DNA of 64,000 nucleotides from a bacterium (GTDB lineage: Bacteria > Zhuqueibacterota > QNDG01 > JAFGCO01): positions 343,670-407,669 of the forward strand of contig JAFGCO010000055.1 of NCBI GenBank assembly GCA_016932575.1, written 5' to 3'. The notes beneath the pieces are model-generated. The model saw only the letters and a program-made list of their open reading frames with translations. It had not been told where the DNA came from and searched no databases. The translations under genes and the position numbers were made by a program. The first letter of the stretch is position 1. Each line of letters starts with the position of its first letter. Positions 37,816-48,700 of this stretch are shown here, piece by piece.

Positions 37816-38376
37816 ATGATCATGCTTTTTTTTATGTTACTTCCTGATTTTTCCTCCAATGATATTGAAAAACTATGCCGCGGAGATACGGATGCTTTTG
37901 AACGGCTGTTTCGAACCTACAGCCGCGGGCTCATTCATTTTTGCCTTCGCTATGTCAATGATTTGCATATTGCTGAAAATTGTGTTCAGGAGGTTTTTAT
38001 CCATATCTGGGAGCATCGGAGTAAACTCGATCCTAAGCAAAACATTAAGTCCTATCTGTTCACAGCCGTTCGCAACCGCGCCTTGAAAGAAATCCGGCGT
38101 GAAACCGTTCGAAGAAATTATCAGCCCCATATTATTCTGGAGCCCATCATTGATCCGTACCAGAAGATGCATGCCAAAGAGCTTGAATCCGCCATTGCAG
38201 AGGCGATTGCCGGTTTACCTGAAAAATGCCGGCAGGTTTTTGAAATGAACCGTTTCGAGGAACTTACCTACCGTGAAATCGCAGAGATCCTGAATATTTC
38301 CATTAAAACCGTGGAAACCCAGATGGGACGCGCTCTTAAACAACTGCGGCAGGCTCTGGCGTCTTTCCTGAAGTGA
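37816..38376 (+). CDS. ECF sigma factor, FecI type
   Basis: 186 residues. Region 2 is HFCLRYVNDLHIAENCVQEVFIHIWEHR and region 4 is LTYREIAEILNISIKTVETQMGRALKQLR, a complete sigma-70 ECF factor of the FecI-like type common in Bacteroidota and relatives. It is followed by a FecR-type anti-sigma factor and a TonB receptor, so it should turn on the receptor gene when the ligand is bound outside. Start uncertain: ATGs at 37816, 37822 and 37834 all lie in frame and none has a strong ribosome site. Confidence 0.92.
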   Translation: MIMLFFMLLPDFSSNDIEKLCRGDTDAFERLFRTYSRGLIHFCLRYVNDLHIAENCVQEVFIHIWEHRSKLDPKQNIKSYLFTAVRNRALKEIRRETVRRNYQPHIILEPIIDPYQKMHAKELESAIAEAIAGLPEKCRQVFEMNRFEELTYREIAEILNISIKTVETQMGRALKQLRQALASFLK

Positions 38377-38494
38377 CCATTTATATTTTTTTTGGGTATA
38401 ATAAATATAGATTTTTCAGAATGGATGTCAGGGTGTTTTATATTTCAGGGGTAAAAAGGAAGAATGCCAAATTCCTGTCGTTGTGGAGGTAAAC

Positions 38495-39490
38495 ATGAAG
38501 CTTCAAAACCATGAGTGGGAGAGGCTGGCGCGATATTTTTCGGGCGAGTCTTCAGAAAGAGAAACATCCGAGATTGAAGCATGGATCGAAGCAAACCCGC
38601 AATATCAAAAATGGATGGCCCTGCTCAGGCAAGCCTGGCATGTCAAACAGGACCAGGAGAATATAAATCTGGAAGTTTTGTGGAAGAAAATCCGGGCCGA
38701 AACAGGAATCAGAAGGCAAATCCGGCCGCGGATTGTATCCATGCCCCTGTCACGTCCATGGATAAAAACGTTTCGTATTGCCGCCTCTCTGATTCTTATG
38801 GCCGCGCTGGGTTACTGGGGCCTCTCCACATTTTTTTCCGGACGGGCGATGGCGGAAGTCCGGGTGGCTTATGGTGAGCAGAAAGAAACAACCCTGCCGG
38901 ACGGGACAGAGATTATACTGGACGCCGGATCCGGTCTGCGGTATCCGAAACGGTTCGACCAGGAAACACGGGACGTTTTTCTGGAAGGCGAAGGCTTCTT
39001 TAGAGTAGCTGAAGATCCGGCCCGTCCTTTTGTGGTGCACGCGCAAGGCGCAGCGGTTCGCGTGCTCGGCACCCAATTCAATGTGCGTGCATGGAAAGCG
39101 GCCCGCTATGTTAAAGTGTCTGTCATTAAAGGCCGGGTGGCTTTCAACAGAGAAAACCAACCGAAAAAAGATCAGGTCATATTACATCCGGGGCAAATGA
39201 GCCGTCTCTCGGAGGGCCTGGTTCCGGCTCCGCCGGTCCAAACCGATCCTGACAAGGAAACCGCCTGGATTCGGGGCGAAATCGAACTGACCGACGTGCC
39301 TTTGCAGGAGGTGCTCGATCAGCTGGTTCGCTGGTATGATGTTTCGTTTGTGTGCTCGGATTCCAAAAGGCTTCATGAACGTGTGACTGTGCATATTCAG
39401 AACCATGCTATGGAGGATGCCCTGGAGATGATTTCTCTGCTTTCCGGATTTAAGGTAACGAAAAACAAAAACATGATTTATTTAAACTAA
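38495..39490 (+). CDS. FecR-type anti-sigma factor
   Basis: 331 residues from ATG 38495, with GGAGGT four bases upstream. N-terminal cytoplasmic helical part (WERLARYFSGESSERETSEIEAWI), a membrane helix about residues 88-108, the FecR domain (VRVAYGEQKETTLPDGTEIILDAGSGLRYPKRF...GTQFNVRAW) and a C-terminal DUF4974 domain (LTDVPLQEVLDQLVRWYDVSFVC). It holds the ECF sigma factor inactive until the TonB receptor signals through its STN domain. Confidence 0.92.
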   Translation: MKLQNHEWERLARYFSGESSERETSEIEAWIEANPQYQKWMALLRQAWHVKQDQENINLEVLWKKIRAETGIRRQIRPRIVSMPLSRPWIKTFRIAASLILMAALGYWGLSTFFSGRAMAEVRVAYGEQKETTLPDGTEIILDAGSGLRYPKRFDQETRDVFLEGEGFFRVAEDPARPFVVHAQGAAVRVLGTQFNVRAWKAARYVKVSVIKGRVAFNRENQPKKDQVILHPGQMSRLSEGLVPAPPVQTDPDKETAWIRGEIELTDVPLQEVLDQLVRWYDVSFVCSDSKRLHERVTVHIQNHAMEDALEMISLLSGFKVTKNKNMIYLN

Positions 39491-39545
39491 TCTCGTTTTA
39501 TTCCCGGGGCGGTTCAAGCCTATGGGAGGCAAAAAGGAGGCTTTT

Positions 39546-42140
39546 TTGAAATATTTGAGATTTATGGGGATTTCCCTGTGCATGATCGCATGGGGAAGTG
39601 CTTTGTCACAGCCGAATGCCACGGACATGGATCATGATGCGGGTCAGGAAATTCCCGAACAGCTGATGATCACCATTTCTGTTGATTTTAACCCTGTTTC
39701 CTTCGAAGCCGCACTGGATACAATTTCGAAAAAGACGGATCTGAAATTCAATTATAATCGAAACCGGATCCCACTGAAGCAGAAGGTCTCGCTCAGCATG
39801 AATCAGGTTCCGGCTTTGACCATTCTCGACAGACTGCTTCAGCAGACTCAGACCAGACTTTATGTGACAGATAACGGACAATTGCTGATTCTGCCCCTGG
39901 ATTCTCAAAAACATAAAGGATCGATCAAGGGAAAGGTCATCGATCAGGCCACGCAATCTCCTTTGCCTGGAGCCAATGTGATACTGGAGGGCACCCGTCT
40001 GGGTGCGGCAAGTGACAGCCAGGGAAATTTTTCCCTCGAACATGTGCCGGTCGGTAATTATATCCTTAGATTCAGATATATGGGATATCGATCGGTTAAC
40101 ATAACAGATATTATTGTCAAATCCAACAGAATCACCTATGTTCAGGCGCCCATGACACCGGCAGTTCTTTTGGGAAAGGCGGTTACAATCAACGGCGGCT
40201 ATTTTTTAAAGTCTCAGGAACAGCCTGTCAGCAGCATCAGCTTTGCCTCTGAAGAAATTCGCCGTGCTCCCGGTTCTGCGGGAGATGTCAGCCGCATCAT
40301 TATGGGGCTTCCCGGACTCGCCAAAGTCAGCGATACGGAAAACACATTGATTGTACGCGGAGGCAGCCCCAATGAGAATGCGTTTTACCTTGATAATATA
40401 GAAATTCCAAATATTAACCATTTTCCCGTTCCAGGATCGACAGGAGGTCCGATTGGATTACTGAATGTGGATTTTATTGAGGATGTTCATTTTATGACCG
40501 GCGGATTTTCATCCATTTATGGAGACCGTCTTTCTTCGGTAATGAACCTGACGTTTCGAGAAGGCAACCGCTCAGAATTTGACGGTCAGCTTAATCTCGA
40601 TTTTGCAGGAGCCGGCGGCAATGTGGAGGGTCCGCTCTTTAAGGGAAAAGGATCCTTCCTGTTCTCTGCAAGAAGAAGCTATCTGGATTTAATCATCAAA
40701 GCCATTGACAGCGAGACAGCAACGGTACCCGAATACAGTGATTATCAGGTGAAGATGGTGATCGATCTGAACCGCCAGCATAGACTGAGCCTGCTCGGAA
40801 TAGCCGGTATCGATGAAATCAAGATGCCGAAAAAGGCCATTGAAGGCACCAGTCTGCCTGTATATGGCGATGCCGTTATGTCCGAAACCACAATCGGAAT
40901 GAATCTGCGCAGTTTATGGGGAAAATACGGATACTCAAACACTGCGCTTTCCTATACTCAAATGAAGCAGAATGTCGATTATATCGAGTATAAATCCGAC
41001 ATACTGCTGATGGACAATATTGCCAGAGAAGCATCGGTAAAATTCAGAAATGTGAATCACATAAGATGGTCTGATGCGCATCGGTTTGAATTGGGTGTTG
41101 AAAATAAAATTCTGTTTACTCGATATGACAACTTTATTAATGAATATACGGATGCATTGGGCAATCCCAGCCCTGCGGTTACAGTGACTGAAAACTCACG
41201 GGCCAACCTGACGGGTGCTTTTTTCAACTGGACATGGAAACCCTCGGCGCGGCTCTCCCTGAATACCGGATTACGCACGGATTATTTTGATTACAATAAA
41301 AAATGCACGCTGTCGCCTCGTCTCAGCCTGCGGTATCAGGTGAATGAGAAAACCTTTGTCAATGCGGCGACCGGATTGTATCATCAGAATCTTCCGCTGG
41401 TGCTTCTCGCACAGAAATCCGAGTTTCAGTCATTGGACGTGCCGCGGGCGGTTCATTATATTTTGGGCGTAGAACGGCTGCTGACGGAGGATATGCGTCT
41501 GACCCTGGAGGTTTATGAAAAACAGTATGACCGGTTTCCCATGGATCCGGCACAGCCCCGGCTCTTTGTGATTGATGAAGCCAGTTATATGTATGATTTT
41601 TATTTCAGCCATTCAACGTTGAATAACAAAGGCGTTGCATTTGCACGAGGCGTGGAAATGATGGTTCAGAAAAAACTGGCCAAAGATTTTTACGGGATGA
41701 TCAGCGGTGCTTTTTTTAAAACATGTTACAGGGATCTGCAGGGCCAGTGGCGCGATCGTATTTTTGACAATCGTATGGTATTCGGTGTGGAAGGGGGGTA
41801 CAAACCGAACAATACGTGGGAATTCAGTTTGCGGTGGATTTACGCAGGCGGTATTCCCTACACACCCTATAATGAAGTAAAATCCGCTGATCTGGTGCGG
41901 GGTGTCTATGATGATTCACGAATCAACGAGTCCCGGAATCCCGATTATCATTCGCTCAATGTTCGCTTTGACAGGCGGTTTCACTTTTCAAAAAGCAATC
42001 TGGTTTTTTACCTGAGCGTCTGGAATGCCTATGGCCGGAAAAATGTATCAGCCCATTACTGGAATGAGCAGAAAAACAGGGAATCCATCTCCTATCAATG
42101 GGGACTGCTGCCGATTTTCGGATTGGAGTATGAGTTTTAA
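39546..42140 (+). CDS. TonB-dependent transducer/receptor with STN domain
   Basis: About 864 residues. TTG 39546 is taken as the start since AAGGAGG (39534-39540) is five bases upstream; an ATG at 39522 would put that site inside the gene. Order: signal peptide, STN domain (about 40-118, FEAALDTISKKTDLKFNY...), carboxypeptidase-regulatory-like domain (KGKVIDQATQSPLPGANVILEGT), plug (ISGE-like region, LIVRGGSPNENAFYLDNIEI), then an outer-membrane barrel ending ...FGLEYEF. With the sigma and anti-sigma genes upstream it forms a cell-surface signalling uptake system. No SusD follows. Ligand unknown. Confidence 0.93.
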   Translation: MKYLRFMGISLCMIAWGSALSQPNATDMDHDAGQEIPEQLMITISVDFNPVSFEAALDTISKKTDLKFNYNRNRIPLKQKVSLSMNQVPALTILDRLLQQTQTRLYVTDNGQLLILPLDSQKHKGSIKGKVIDQATQSPLPGANVILEGTRLGAASDSQGNFSLEHVPVGNYILRFRYMGYRSVNITDIIVKSNRITYVQAPMTPAVLLGKAVTINGGYFLKSQEQPVSSISFASEEIRRAPGSAGDVSRIIMGLPGLAKVSDTENTLIVRGGSPNENAFYLDNIEIPNINHFPVPGSTGGPIGLLNVDFIEDVHFMTGGFSSIYGDRLSSVMNLTFREGNRSEFDGQLNLDFAGAGGNVEGPLFKGKGSFLFSARRSYLDLIIKAIDSETATVPEYSDYQVKMVIDLNRQHRLSLLGIAGIDEIKMPKKAIEGTSLPVYGDAVMSETTIGMNLRSLWGKYGYSNTALSYTQMKQNVDYIEYKSDILLMDNIAREASVKFRNVNHIRWSDAHRFELGVENKILFTRYDNFINEYTDALGNPSPAVTVTENSRANLTGAFFNWTWKPSARLSLNTGLRTDYFDYNKKCTLSPRLSLRYQVNEKTFVNAATGLYHQNLPLVLLAQKSEFQSLDVPRAVHYILGVERLLTEDMRLTLEVYEKQYDRFPMDPAQPRLFVIDEASYMYDFYFSHSTLNNKGVAFARGVEMMVQKKLAKDFYGMISGAFFKTCYRDLQGQWRDRIFDNRMVFGVEGGYKPNNTWEFSLRWIYAGGIPYTPYNEVKSADLVRGVYDDSRINESRNPDYHSLNVRFDRRFHFSKSNLVFYLSVWNAYGRKNVSAHYWNEQKNRESISYQWGLLPIFGLEYEF

Positions 42141-42185
42141 ATGATTTTTTATCAATTTATTTATATTTTTACACAAGGAGAATTT

Positions 42186-43496
42186 TTATTTCCCCAGTAA
42201 AATCGAGCTTTGATTAAAAAAGGTTCCTGCAACTGCGGCTGTTAAAAGGCACGCAAGTGTTGCAGCCAGGAGGGCACGGGGGCCAAGCAGCGAAAGTTCC
42301 TGCCTGCGGCCGGGAATCAATGCGGTGATACCGCCGACAAAGATGGCCAGAGAGGCCACATGCGCGAAACCGCAAAGCGCATACGTGCAGATGAACGCAG
42401 ACCGGGGATGCTGAAGCATATTAAGAGAAAGCAATTCCGCCAAATCCTGATAAGCAGTCACCTCTGTGACTACAGCACGCTCCCCGATGACTCTTGCGAT
42501 TTCCCAGGCATCCTGTACAGGCACTCCCAGGATGAGTGTTACCGGATAGAAAAGATAGCCCAACAGTCCTTTTAAAGTCCAATCCACGTTGATAGAAAAA
42601 AGCCGGTTGATATAATTTCCGGCACCCCCGAGAATTAAATCCAATAGTGCCACCAGACCCAGCACAGCGATAAGCAGAGCGGCAATGCCCACGATTAATT
42701 TAACCGCGGAATTGGCGCCGCTGATAATTGCTTCGAACAGATTGTTTTCGCGATCAACCGAGGATTGAATATGGATGCCCAGCGTCTCCGGGCTCTCTGT
42801 TTCAGGCAGCAGGATTTTCGACATGACCAGTGCGGCCGGCGCGGAAAGAATCGAGGCGGAGACAAGATGCCCGGCAATGGTGGGAAATTGGTTTTGCAGC
42901 ATGAAAACATACATGGCCAGAACGTTCGAAGCTACTGTGGCCATGCCGGCCGTAAGCACTGTGGTTAATTCGGACCGGGTCATTTTGTTCAGAAATGGCC
43001 GGACGGTCAGGGCAGATTCAATGCCCACGAATATGTTTGATGCCGCACACAGGGATTCTGCACCGCTGACCCGCATAAGCCGGGTAAATACATAGGCAAA
43101 TCCGCGAATAATCAAAGGCATGATCCTGAAAAAGTAGAGAACGCTCATCAGGGCCGCAAAAAAGATAATGGCAGGAAACGCCTGGAAAGCCAGAAAAAAT
43201 CCAAGGGATGTTTCTCCTGCAGCGTTGGTCGCACCCGGCGGAAGGGCCAGTCGACCGAATACAAATTCGCTGCCCGCCGAGGCACAGCTCAGAATTTTCA
43301 GCACGCCTGTGTTGATGCTCAGAAAAAAACGGTGGCCGGCCGGTACCCAGAAAACAAAAGCCGCAAAGCAAAGCTGCAAGCCCAGTCCCCAGCCGATCAG
43401 GCGCCAGTTCATCCGTTTTTTATTCGCAGAAAAAAGCCAGGCGATGCCCAGGAGAATGAAAATACCGGCGAAGCTGACAAGATTATAGGTTTCCAT
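42186..43496 (-). CDS. NupC-type concentrative nucleoside transporter
   Basis: 436 residues from ATG 43496 (AGGA seven bases upstream). Motifs of the CNT family: FGRLALPPG..., FFLAFQAFPAIIFFAALMSVLYFF, SGAESLCAASNIFVGIESALTVRPFLNKMTRSELTTVLTAGMATVA and the C-terminal SALCGFAH-like 'YALCGFAHVASLAIFVGGI'. It imports nucleosides with Na+ or H+. It lies 180 bases downstream of a GH2 gene on the same strand and may be cotranscribed. Confidence 0.93.
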   Translation of the reverse strand: METYNLVSFAGIFILLGIAWLFSANKKRMNWRLIGWGLGLQLCFAAFVFWVPAGHRFFLSINTGVLKILSCASAGSEFVFGRLALPPGATNAAGETSLGFFLAFQAFPAIIFFAALMSVLYFFRIMPLIIRGFAYVFTRLMRVSGAESLCAASNIFVGIESALTVRPFLNKMTRSELTTVLTAGMATVASNVLAMYVFMLQNQFPTIAGHLVSASILSAPAALVMSKILLPETESPETLGIHIQSSVDRENNLFEAIISGANSAVKLIVGIAALLIAVLGLVALLDLILGGAGNYINRLFSINVDWTLKGLLGYLFYPVTLILGVPVQDAWEIARVIGERAVVTEVTAYQDLAELLSLNMLQHPRSAFICTYALCGFAHVASLAIFVGGITALIPGRRQELSLLGPRALLAATLACLLTAAVAGTFFNQSSILLGK

Positions 43497-43675
43497 GATT
43501 TGTTCCTGTTCATGTAAGTGAGCCATACCAGTGAAAATTCAGCAAATATTCCGGGATTCTGTGCAATCCATCAAGTGATTGCACTCCAGAGTTGTTTTTA
43601 ACAATGATATTATTTGCTGTGAGTGCTTGCAAATGATATAACAATTATCCATACTTAAAACAGCAAAAGATGTCA

Positions 43676-45469
43676 TTACTTCTTCAGTTCAATTTCATTA
43701 TACCACTGTCTCATGATCCAGAAGGCTTTTTTCTTTTGACCGGTTTCCGAAATCAGGCCTTTGCGGTTCCAGCCGTCCTGTATGCCGGTCAGCGGACGGC
43801 GCGGGGACTGGAAATCCATGAGTATCCAGGGCGTGGTTCCTCGTAAAAACGGAATCTTCTTCAGCATATTCACCTGGTGCTGATACAGGTTTTCCTGATA
43901 TTCTTCGGTCCATCTTGTTAACGCATCGCCGTGATAACCCTGCAGGGCGCCACCACCGAATTCGCTGATAATGAGCGGCTTTTTATGCTTCATTTTCCAG
44001 ACAAGGGTATCACATTTCTCCGGCAGTCCGTCGTACCAGCCGATGTATTCATTGCATCCGAACACATCCAGATGGTCGCCCAGAGGATCGTCGATCATCT
44101 GCGTTTTCGAATCGAGATAATGACGTTCCATGGCGGCGGTCAATAACCGGGTAGGATCCAGAGAACGCGCCTTGTCTGCCAGATTTCGGATAAATTCAAG
44201 GCGGCCTTTCACACGGGGCGTTTCATTGGCCATGGACCAGAGAATGACCGAAGCGCGGTTTTTATCGCGCGTTATGATTTCTGTCAGCTGATTTTCCGCA
44301 TTTGCGCAGGTCGCCGGATTGTCCCACAAAATAGTCCAGTATACAGGGATTTCGGCCCATACCATGAGGCCCATTTGATCGGCCAGACGAATCATGTATT
44401 CATTATGCGGGTAATGGGCCAGCCTCACAAAATTGCAGTTCATCTGCTTTGCCCAGGAGAGCAGGATTCGAGCATGCTCCTCGGTGGCTGCCCGGCCGCC
44501 GCGGGGCGCCTGCTCGTGGATGCAGATACCGCGGAGGAATACAGATTTTCCATTGAGCAGGATGTCGTATCCCTCGGTCGAAAGGGTCCTGAATCCGATG
44601 TCATCCTCCAATGTTTCAGATGACGTTATAATCTGCACCCGGTATAATTTGGGATTGTCGGGAGACCAAAGTTCGGGAGCGGCTTCGATTTGGAAGGCGG
44701 CCCTGCCGGTGGCATCGGATTTTAATAAGGTTGAAATCTTTAGTTCCGGAATGGATAATGTGAGGGGGTGTTTCCCTCCCCCGCTCAATTGAATCCAGCC
44801 CTTGATTCGGTTTGCTTTTCCTTTGTCAAGCTGAATGAAGTAGTCCTGAACGAACATGTCCGGCACATCGATTAATTCCACCCGGCGGGTCAGTCCGCCG
44901 AAATTCCACCAGTCCGTATTCACAGTGGGCACGCCATCGCGCAGCCGCTTGTTGTCTATCTTGACCACAATAAAATTGTCTTTCGGCCGGACAAGGCGGG
45001 TGATTTCAAAATTAAAAGGCGTAAACCCGCCGATATGTTCACCGAGAAATATTCCGTTCAGAAAGACTTTTGCTTCATAATTGGCCGCGCCAAAATAGAG
45101 AAAGAGGCGCCTGCCGGATTTCAAATCGTAGTCGAAATCTTTTTTATACCAGACCGTACCTTCATAATAATAGAGTCGGCTGTCCTGACTGTTCCAGTCG
45201 CCGGGTACCTGCAGCAGTCTTGCATTATCGAAGCTGTATTCGATCAGGTCCCACCGGTTTTGGGCTTTGGCATTTTTAAACCAACCGTTGGGATCGGGCT
45301 CATATCGGTAATTATAATAGCCCAGTTCATACGGGTCCACAATAACCTGCCATTTGCCATTCAGACTGACCCTCTGACGCCCGTCCACATGGGTGATGAG
45401 GGGATCCGCTGCCACAGTGAGGGGCAACAATATTAAGATCGAAAGGTGTCTCATCCGATATATGTTCAT
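43676..45469 (-). CDS. Secreted glycoside hydrolase family 2 enzyme
   Basis: About 597 residues. The ATG-ATG pair at 45472/45469 has AGGAG upstream and leads a signal peptide (MRHLSILILLPLTVAADP). Then the GH2 layout: sugar-binding jelly roll (GKWQVIVDPY...DNFIVVKIDNKRL), Ig-like domain, and TIM barrel with FLRGICIHEQAPRGGRA, NFVRLAHYPHNEYMIRLADQMGLMVWAEIPVYW, the acid/base Glu in SMANETPR and the nucleophile Glu in LIISEFGGGA. Sequence style is closest to beta-glucuronidases, though beta-galactosidase is not excluded. Probably periplasmic. Confidence 0.87.
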   Translation of the reverse strand: MNIYRMRHLSILILLPLTVAADPLITHVDGRQRVSLNGKWQVIVDPYELGYYNYRYEPDPNGWFKNAKAQNRWDLIEYSFDNARLLQVPGDWNSQDSRLYYYEGTVWYKKDFDYDLKSGRRLFLYFGAANYEAKVFLNGIFLGEHIGGFTPFNFEITRLVRPKDNFIVVKIDNKRLRDGVPTVNTDWWNFGGLTRRVELIDVPDMFVQDYFIQLDKGKANRIKGWIQLSGGGKHPLTLSIPELKISTLLKSDATGRAAFQIEAAPELWSPDNPKLYRVQIITSSETLEDDIGFRTLSTEGYDILLNGKSVFLRGICIHEQAPRGGRAATEEHARILLSWAKQMNCNFVRLAHYPHNEYMIRLADQMGLMVWAEIPVYWTILWDNPATCANAENQLTEIITRDKNRASVILWSMANETPRVKGRLEFIRNLADKARSLDPTRLLTAAMERHYLDSKTQMIDDPLGDHLDVFGCNEYIGWYDGLPEKCDTLVWKMKHKKPLIISEFGGGALQGYHGDALTRWTEEYQENLYQHQVNMLKKIPFLRGTTPWILMDFQSPRRPLTGIQDGWNRKGLISETGQKKKAFWIMRQWYNEIELKK

Positions 45470-45678
45470 CATTTGTCTCCTGAGAGGATCAAAATTCAAT
45501 TTATCAAAATTAGTGATTCCGGAGATGAATGTCAAGGATGGGAATGACGGCCCGGACGGTCATTGTTCCATGCAGGGGGATTTTTATGGGATAATGAATA
45601 ATAACAATCCGAACTTTTATCAGTTAGATTAAATGACCAATTGTTGTATCGGTCCGTCGACTGGCGGGCTGTTGGATC

Positions 45679-45710
45679 AGAAGGTAACCTTTTTTAAAAG
45701 GTTACCTTCT
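45679..45710. repeat. 32-bp near-perfect palindrome
   Basis: AGAAGGTAACCTTTT (45679-45693), TT, AAAAGGTTACCTTCT (45696-45710): 15 perfect pairs with a two-base centre. No T tract follows. May be a regulatory site for the GH2 gene or a dispersed palindromic repeat. Confidence 0.7.
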
Positions 45711-45744
45711 ATTACTCAAAATTTACCAAAGTTCAGCAAGAATA

Positions 45745-45782
45745 AAAAAAATCTCCCGGCGATGAATGACAACCGCCGGGAG
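45745..45782 (-). terminator. Rho-independent terminator of the giant T9SS gene
   Basis: On the minus strand CTCCCGGCG (complement of 45774-45782), a 12-base loop, CGCCGGGAG (45753-45761), followed by ATTTTTTT. Ten bases after the stop codon of the 45792-49700 gene. Confidence 0.85.
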
Positions 45783-45791
45783 ATAGACACA

Positions 45792-48700
45792 TTATTGCAG
45801 ACGGATCAGTTTTCGGGACTTCTCGAAGACTTTGGTCCGCAGCCGGACCACATAAATGCCGGACGCCACTGCGGATCCTCGCTGATCTGTGCCATCCCAC
45901 CAGACCCGGTGCCATCCCGCGGTTTGATGCTCATGAACCAGCGTTCTGATTTCCCGGCCGCTTAAATCGAAGATTTTGATGGTCACAGGTGCAGGTTCAG
46001 GCAGTGCATACGGAATGCAGGTTCCGGGATTGAAGGGATTGGGATAATTATTATCCAGAGAATAGGCGGCCGGAAGATTGTCACGCATATGGGGGGCAAG
46101 GGTGGACGAGCCTTCAACAATCGTATGAACCTGATCGACGGCAGGATTGTTTATCGTTGTTGTCTGTCCGCTGGGCCAGTAGACCTCCAAGGTGCTGATG
46201 GCCAAGGCCTCCTTTAATCCGAATGCAGCGGTGAGGTGGTTTTCACTGCCGAACCCTGTCTGAGAGCCGATGATCCGGGTCTGAATGACGGGGCTTCCCT
46301 GAATGGTGGCATGAACGCATACCCGGGCCCCGATGGCCGAGCGGTTTGAGACCGTGCCCTGACACCGGACCTGCACCCAGTGATTCGAATTGCCGGAATT
46401 GGTATAAAGAAAATTATTCACCCCGTCATTCGCGGCACAGAGGTCCAGATCTCCGTCCCCGTCAAAATCACAGAGGGCCACGCCCCGTGAATTGGCGGCC
46501 GCCGTATAGTATTTTGTAAATGCACCGCCGCCTTCGTTCAGATACACATAGCTGTCTTCATTTCTGTTGGAGACAACCAGATCGAGGTGCCCGTCATTGT
46601 TGACATCGCCCCAGGTGCTGCTGCGCGAATGGTCCGCACCCGCGACCAGGGCGCCGGTTGTGACTTTCGTGAACGAGCCGCCACCGTTGTTCACATAGAA
46701 GAAATTGGCTTCCGCATTGTTGCCCACAAACAGGTCCATGTCCCCGTCATTGTCCGTGTCTCCCCAGCTGGCGGTCCAGGATTCCCCGCCGTCCGTGACC
46801 AGGCATTCCGAGGTCTCTTTTGTAAAGGTGCCGTCTCCGTTGTTCAGGTAAAGACAGTTGTTCTGGCCCGTTGTGTTGGTGACAAACAGATCCATATAGC
46901 CGTCCAGGTCCACATCCGACCAGGTGCCTGTGGTCGAGTAACCGCCGTCCGTGACCACCGGTCCGGTGGTCACCTGGGTAAAGGTGCCGTCCCCGTTGCT
47001 GGTGAAAAGGAAATTGTTTTCGTCATTTCCATTGGCCACAAAGAGATCCGCGTCTCCGTCATTGTCATAATCGCACCAGCTGCATCCCCTCGAGCTGGCA
47101 GTTGTGCTCACAACAGCGCCCGATGTGATCTTGGTGAATGTGCCGCTGCCGTCGTTTTCATAGAGCCTGTTGTTGCCGCCCAGATGGGTGACAAAGAGAT
47201 CCGCGTCTCCGTCATTGTCGTAATCGGTCCACGAGCCCGACCAGGAAACCCCGCCGTCCGTGACCACGTCGCCGGATGTGATTTTTATGAACGTGCCGTC
47301 CCCGTTGTTTTCATAGAGAAAGTTGTCTTCACCGATATCATTGGCCACAAAGAGATCCGCGTCTCCGTCATTGTCGAAATCCTCCCAGGCACAGCCCATG
47401 GAAGAACCGCCGTCTGTGACCACGGGACCGGTGCCTGAAGGAGTAAAACTTGAAAACAAAGGAGTGCCCGGACCCGGGCCTCCGCCGCTGGTGTGCCATA
47501 CACCCATATAACTTGACTGCTTTCCGCCGGCCTCAGAAAAGGTTCCGCCCACATATAACAGGTCACCCTGCACACACATGGCATCTACTGTGGAATTTAT
47601 CAGTTCCGTGGAATACCATACCTTTCCGGAACATCCGCTTCCAAGGTCGAGCCAGTTACTGCCGTCCCATTGCTGTATGCGGTGACTCAGATATCCTCCG
47701 GTAAAAATTCTGTCTCCGATAATGGCAACAGCGTTCACATAGGCATGAACAAACTCGCAAAAATCGATGAGCCCGTAGGTTGGAAGAGAGTGTCCGCTGC
47801 CAAGCGAGGTCCACACCGAACCATCCCACCGTGCAATATGATTCACAGGGAGGCCACCATCTGCTGTTGTAAAATATCCGCCCGCGTACAAATATCCGTC
47901 TGAAAACCTTAGCGAATTAACCTTCGGATAGTCAGAATAAAAGGATGTATAGCTGAAGCACAACATATCAGGAGCCAGTGTCTCCTCCCCGTATAAACCG
48001 TTTCCCAGTGTAGACCAACTGCTGCCGTCCCATCTGGCAATGTTGTTCACTGAAACACCGCCTGCCTGTGTAAAGCGGCCTCCGGCGTACACGTTATTTC
48101 CATTAATCGTAATGGCATCAACTTCACCATTTGTACCACTGCCCAATGTGTGCCATGAAGACCCGTCCCATCGTGCGATATAATTGGCAGCGGCACCATC
48201 CATACTGGTAAAGTGTCCGCCCGCGTACACATCCGTACCCGACACAGCGATAACAGAAACCCGGGGATAGGATGTCCCGCTGGCGCCGCTTCCCATGTTG
48301 TGCCAGGCATTTCCGTCCCATCGGGCGATACGGTTGGCATTGACAAATCCGTTGGCTTGTGTGAATTGACCACCGGCATACACGTTGGATCCATCAACAG
48401 CGATGGCCTCCACCGTATTATTCATACCCTTACCCAGAGGGTGCCATTGCATCCCGTCCCATTTTCCTATATGATTGAGGCGCATGCCGCCGCCTATTGT
48501 AAAGTCACCACCCGCATATATACCATCCTGGCAGGTTTTCAATGCTTGAACATTTCCGTTTAAACCATTACCGAGTGCCGACCAGCGGGTTCCGTCCCAT
48601 ACTGCAATGTTTTCTGCTTCAGTCAAATTGCCTATATGCATCGTGTTATAAGCGCTTGAGGCATAGAGTTTGTTATTGATAAGTAAAATATCAGAAATTC

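Larger units (their letters stand above)
45473..45791. other. Intergenic region with palindrome and terminator
   Basis: About 320 bases between two minus-strand genes. It holds the terminator of the upstream giant gene (45745-45782) and a 32-base near-perfect palindrome (45679-45710). The GH2 promoter should also lie here but no clear -35/-10 pair stands out. Confidence 0.6.

Noticed and set aside
46587..47438. 283-residue plus-strand open frame opposite the FG-GAP repeats
   Set aside because: It is a shadow created by the regular codon pattern of the repeats; the minus-strand frame has clear domains, signal peptide and ribosome site.
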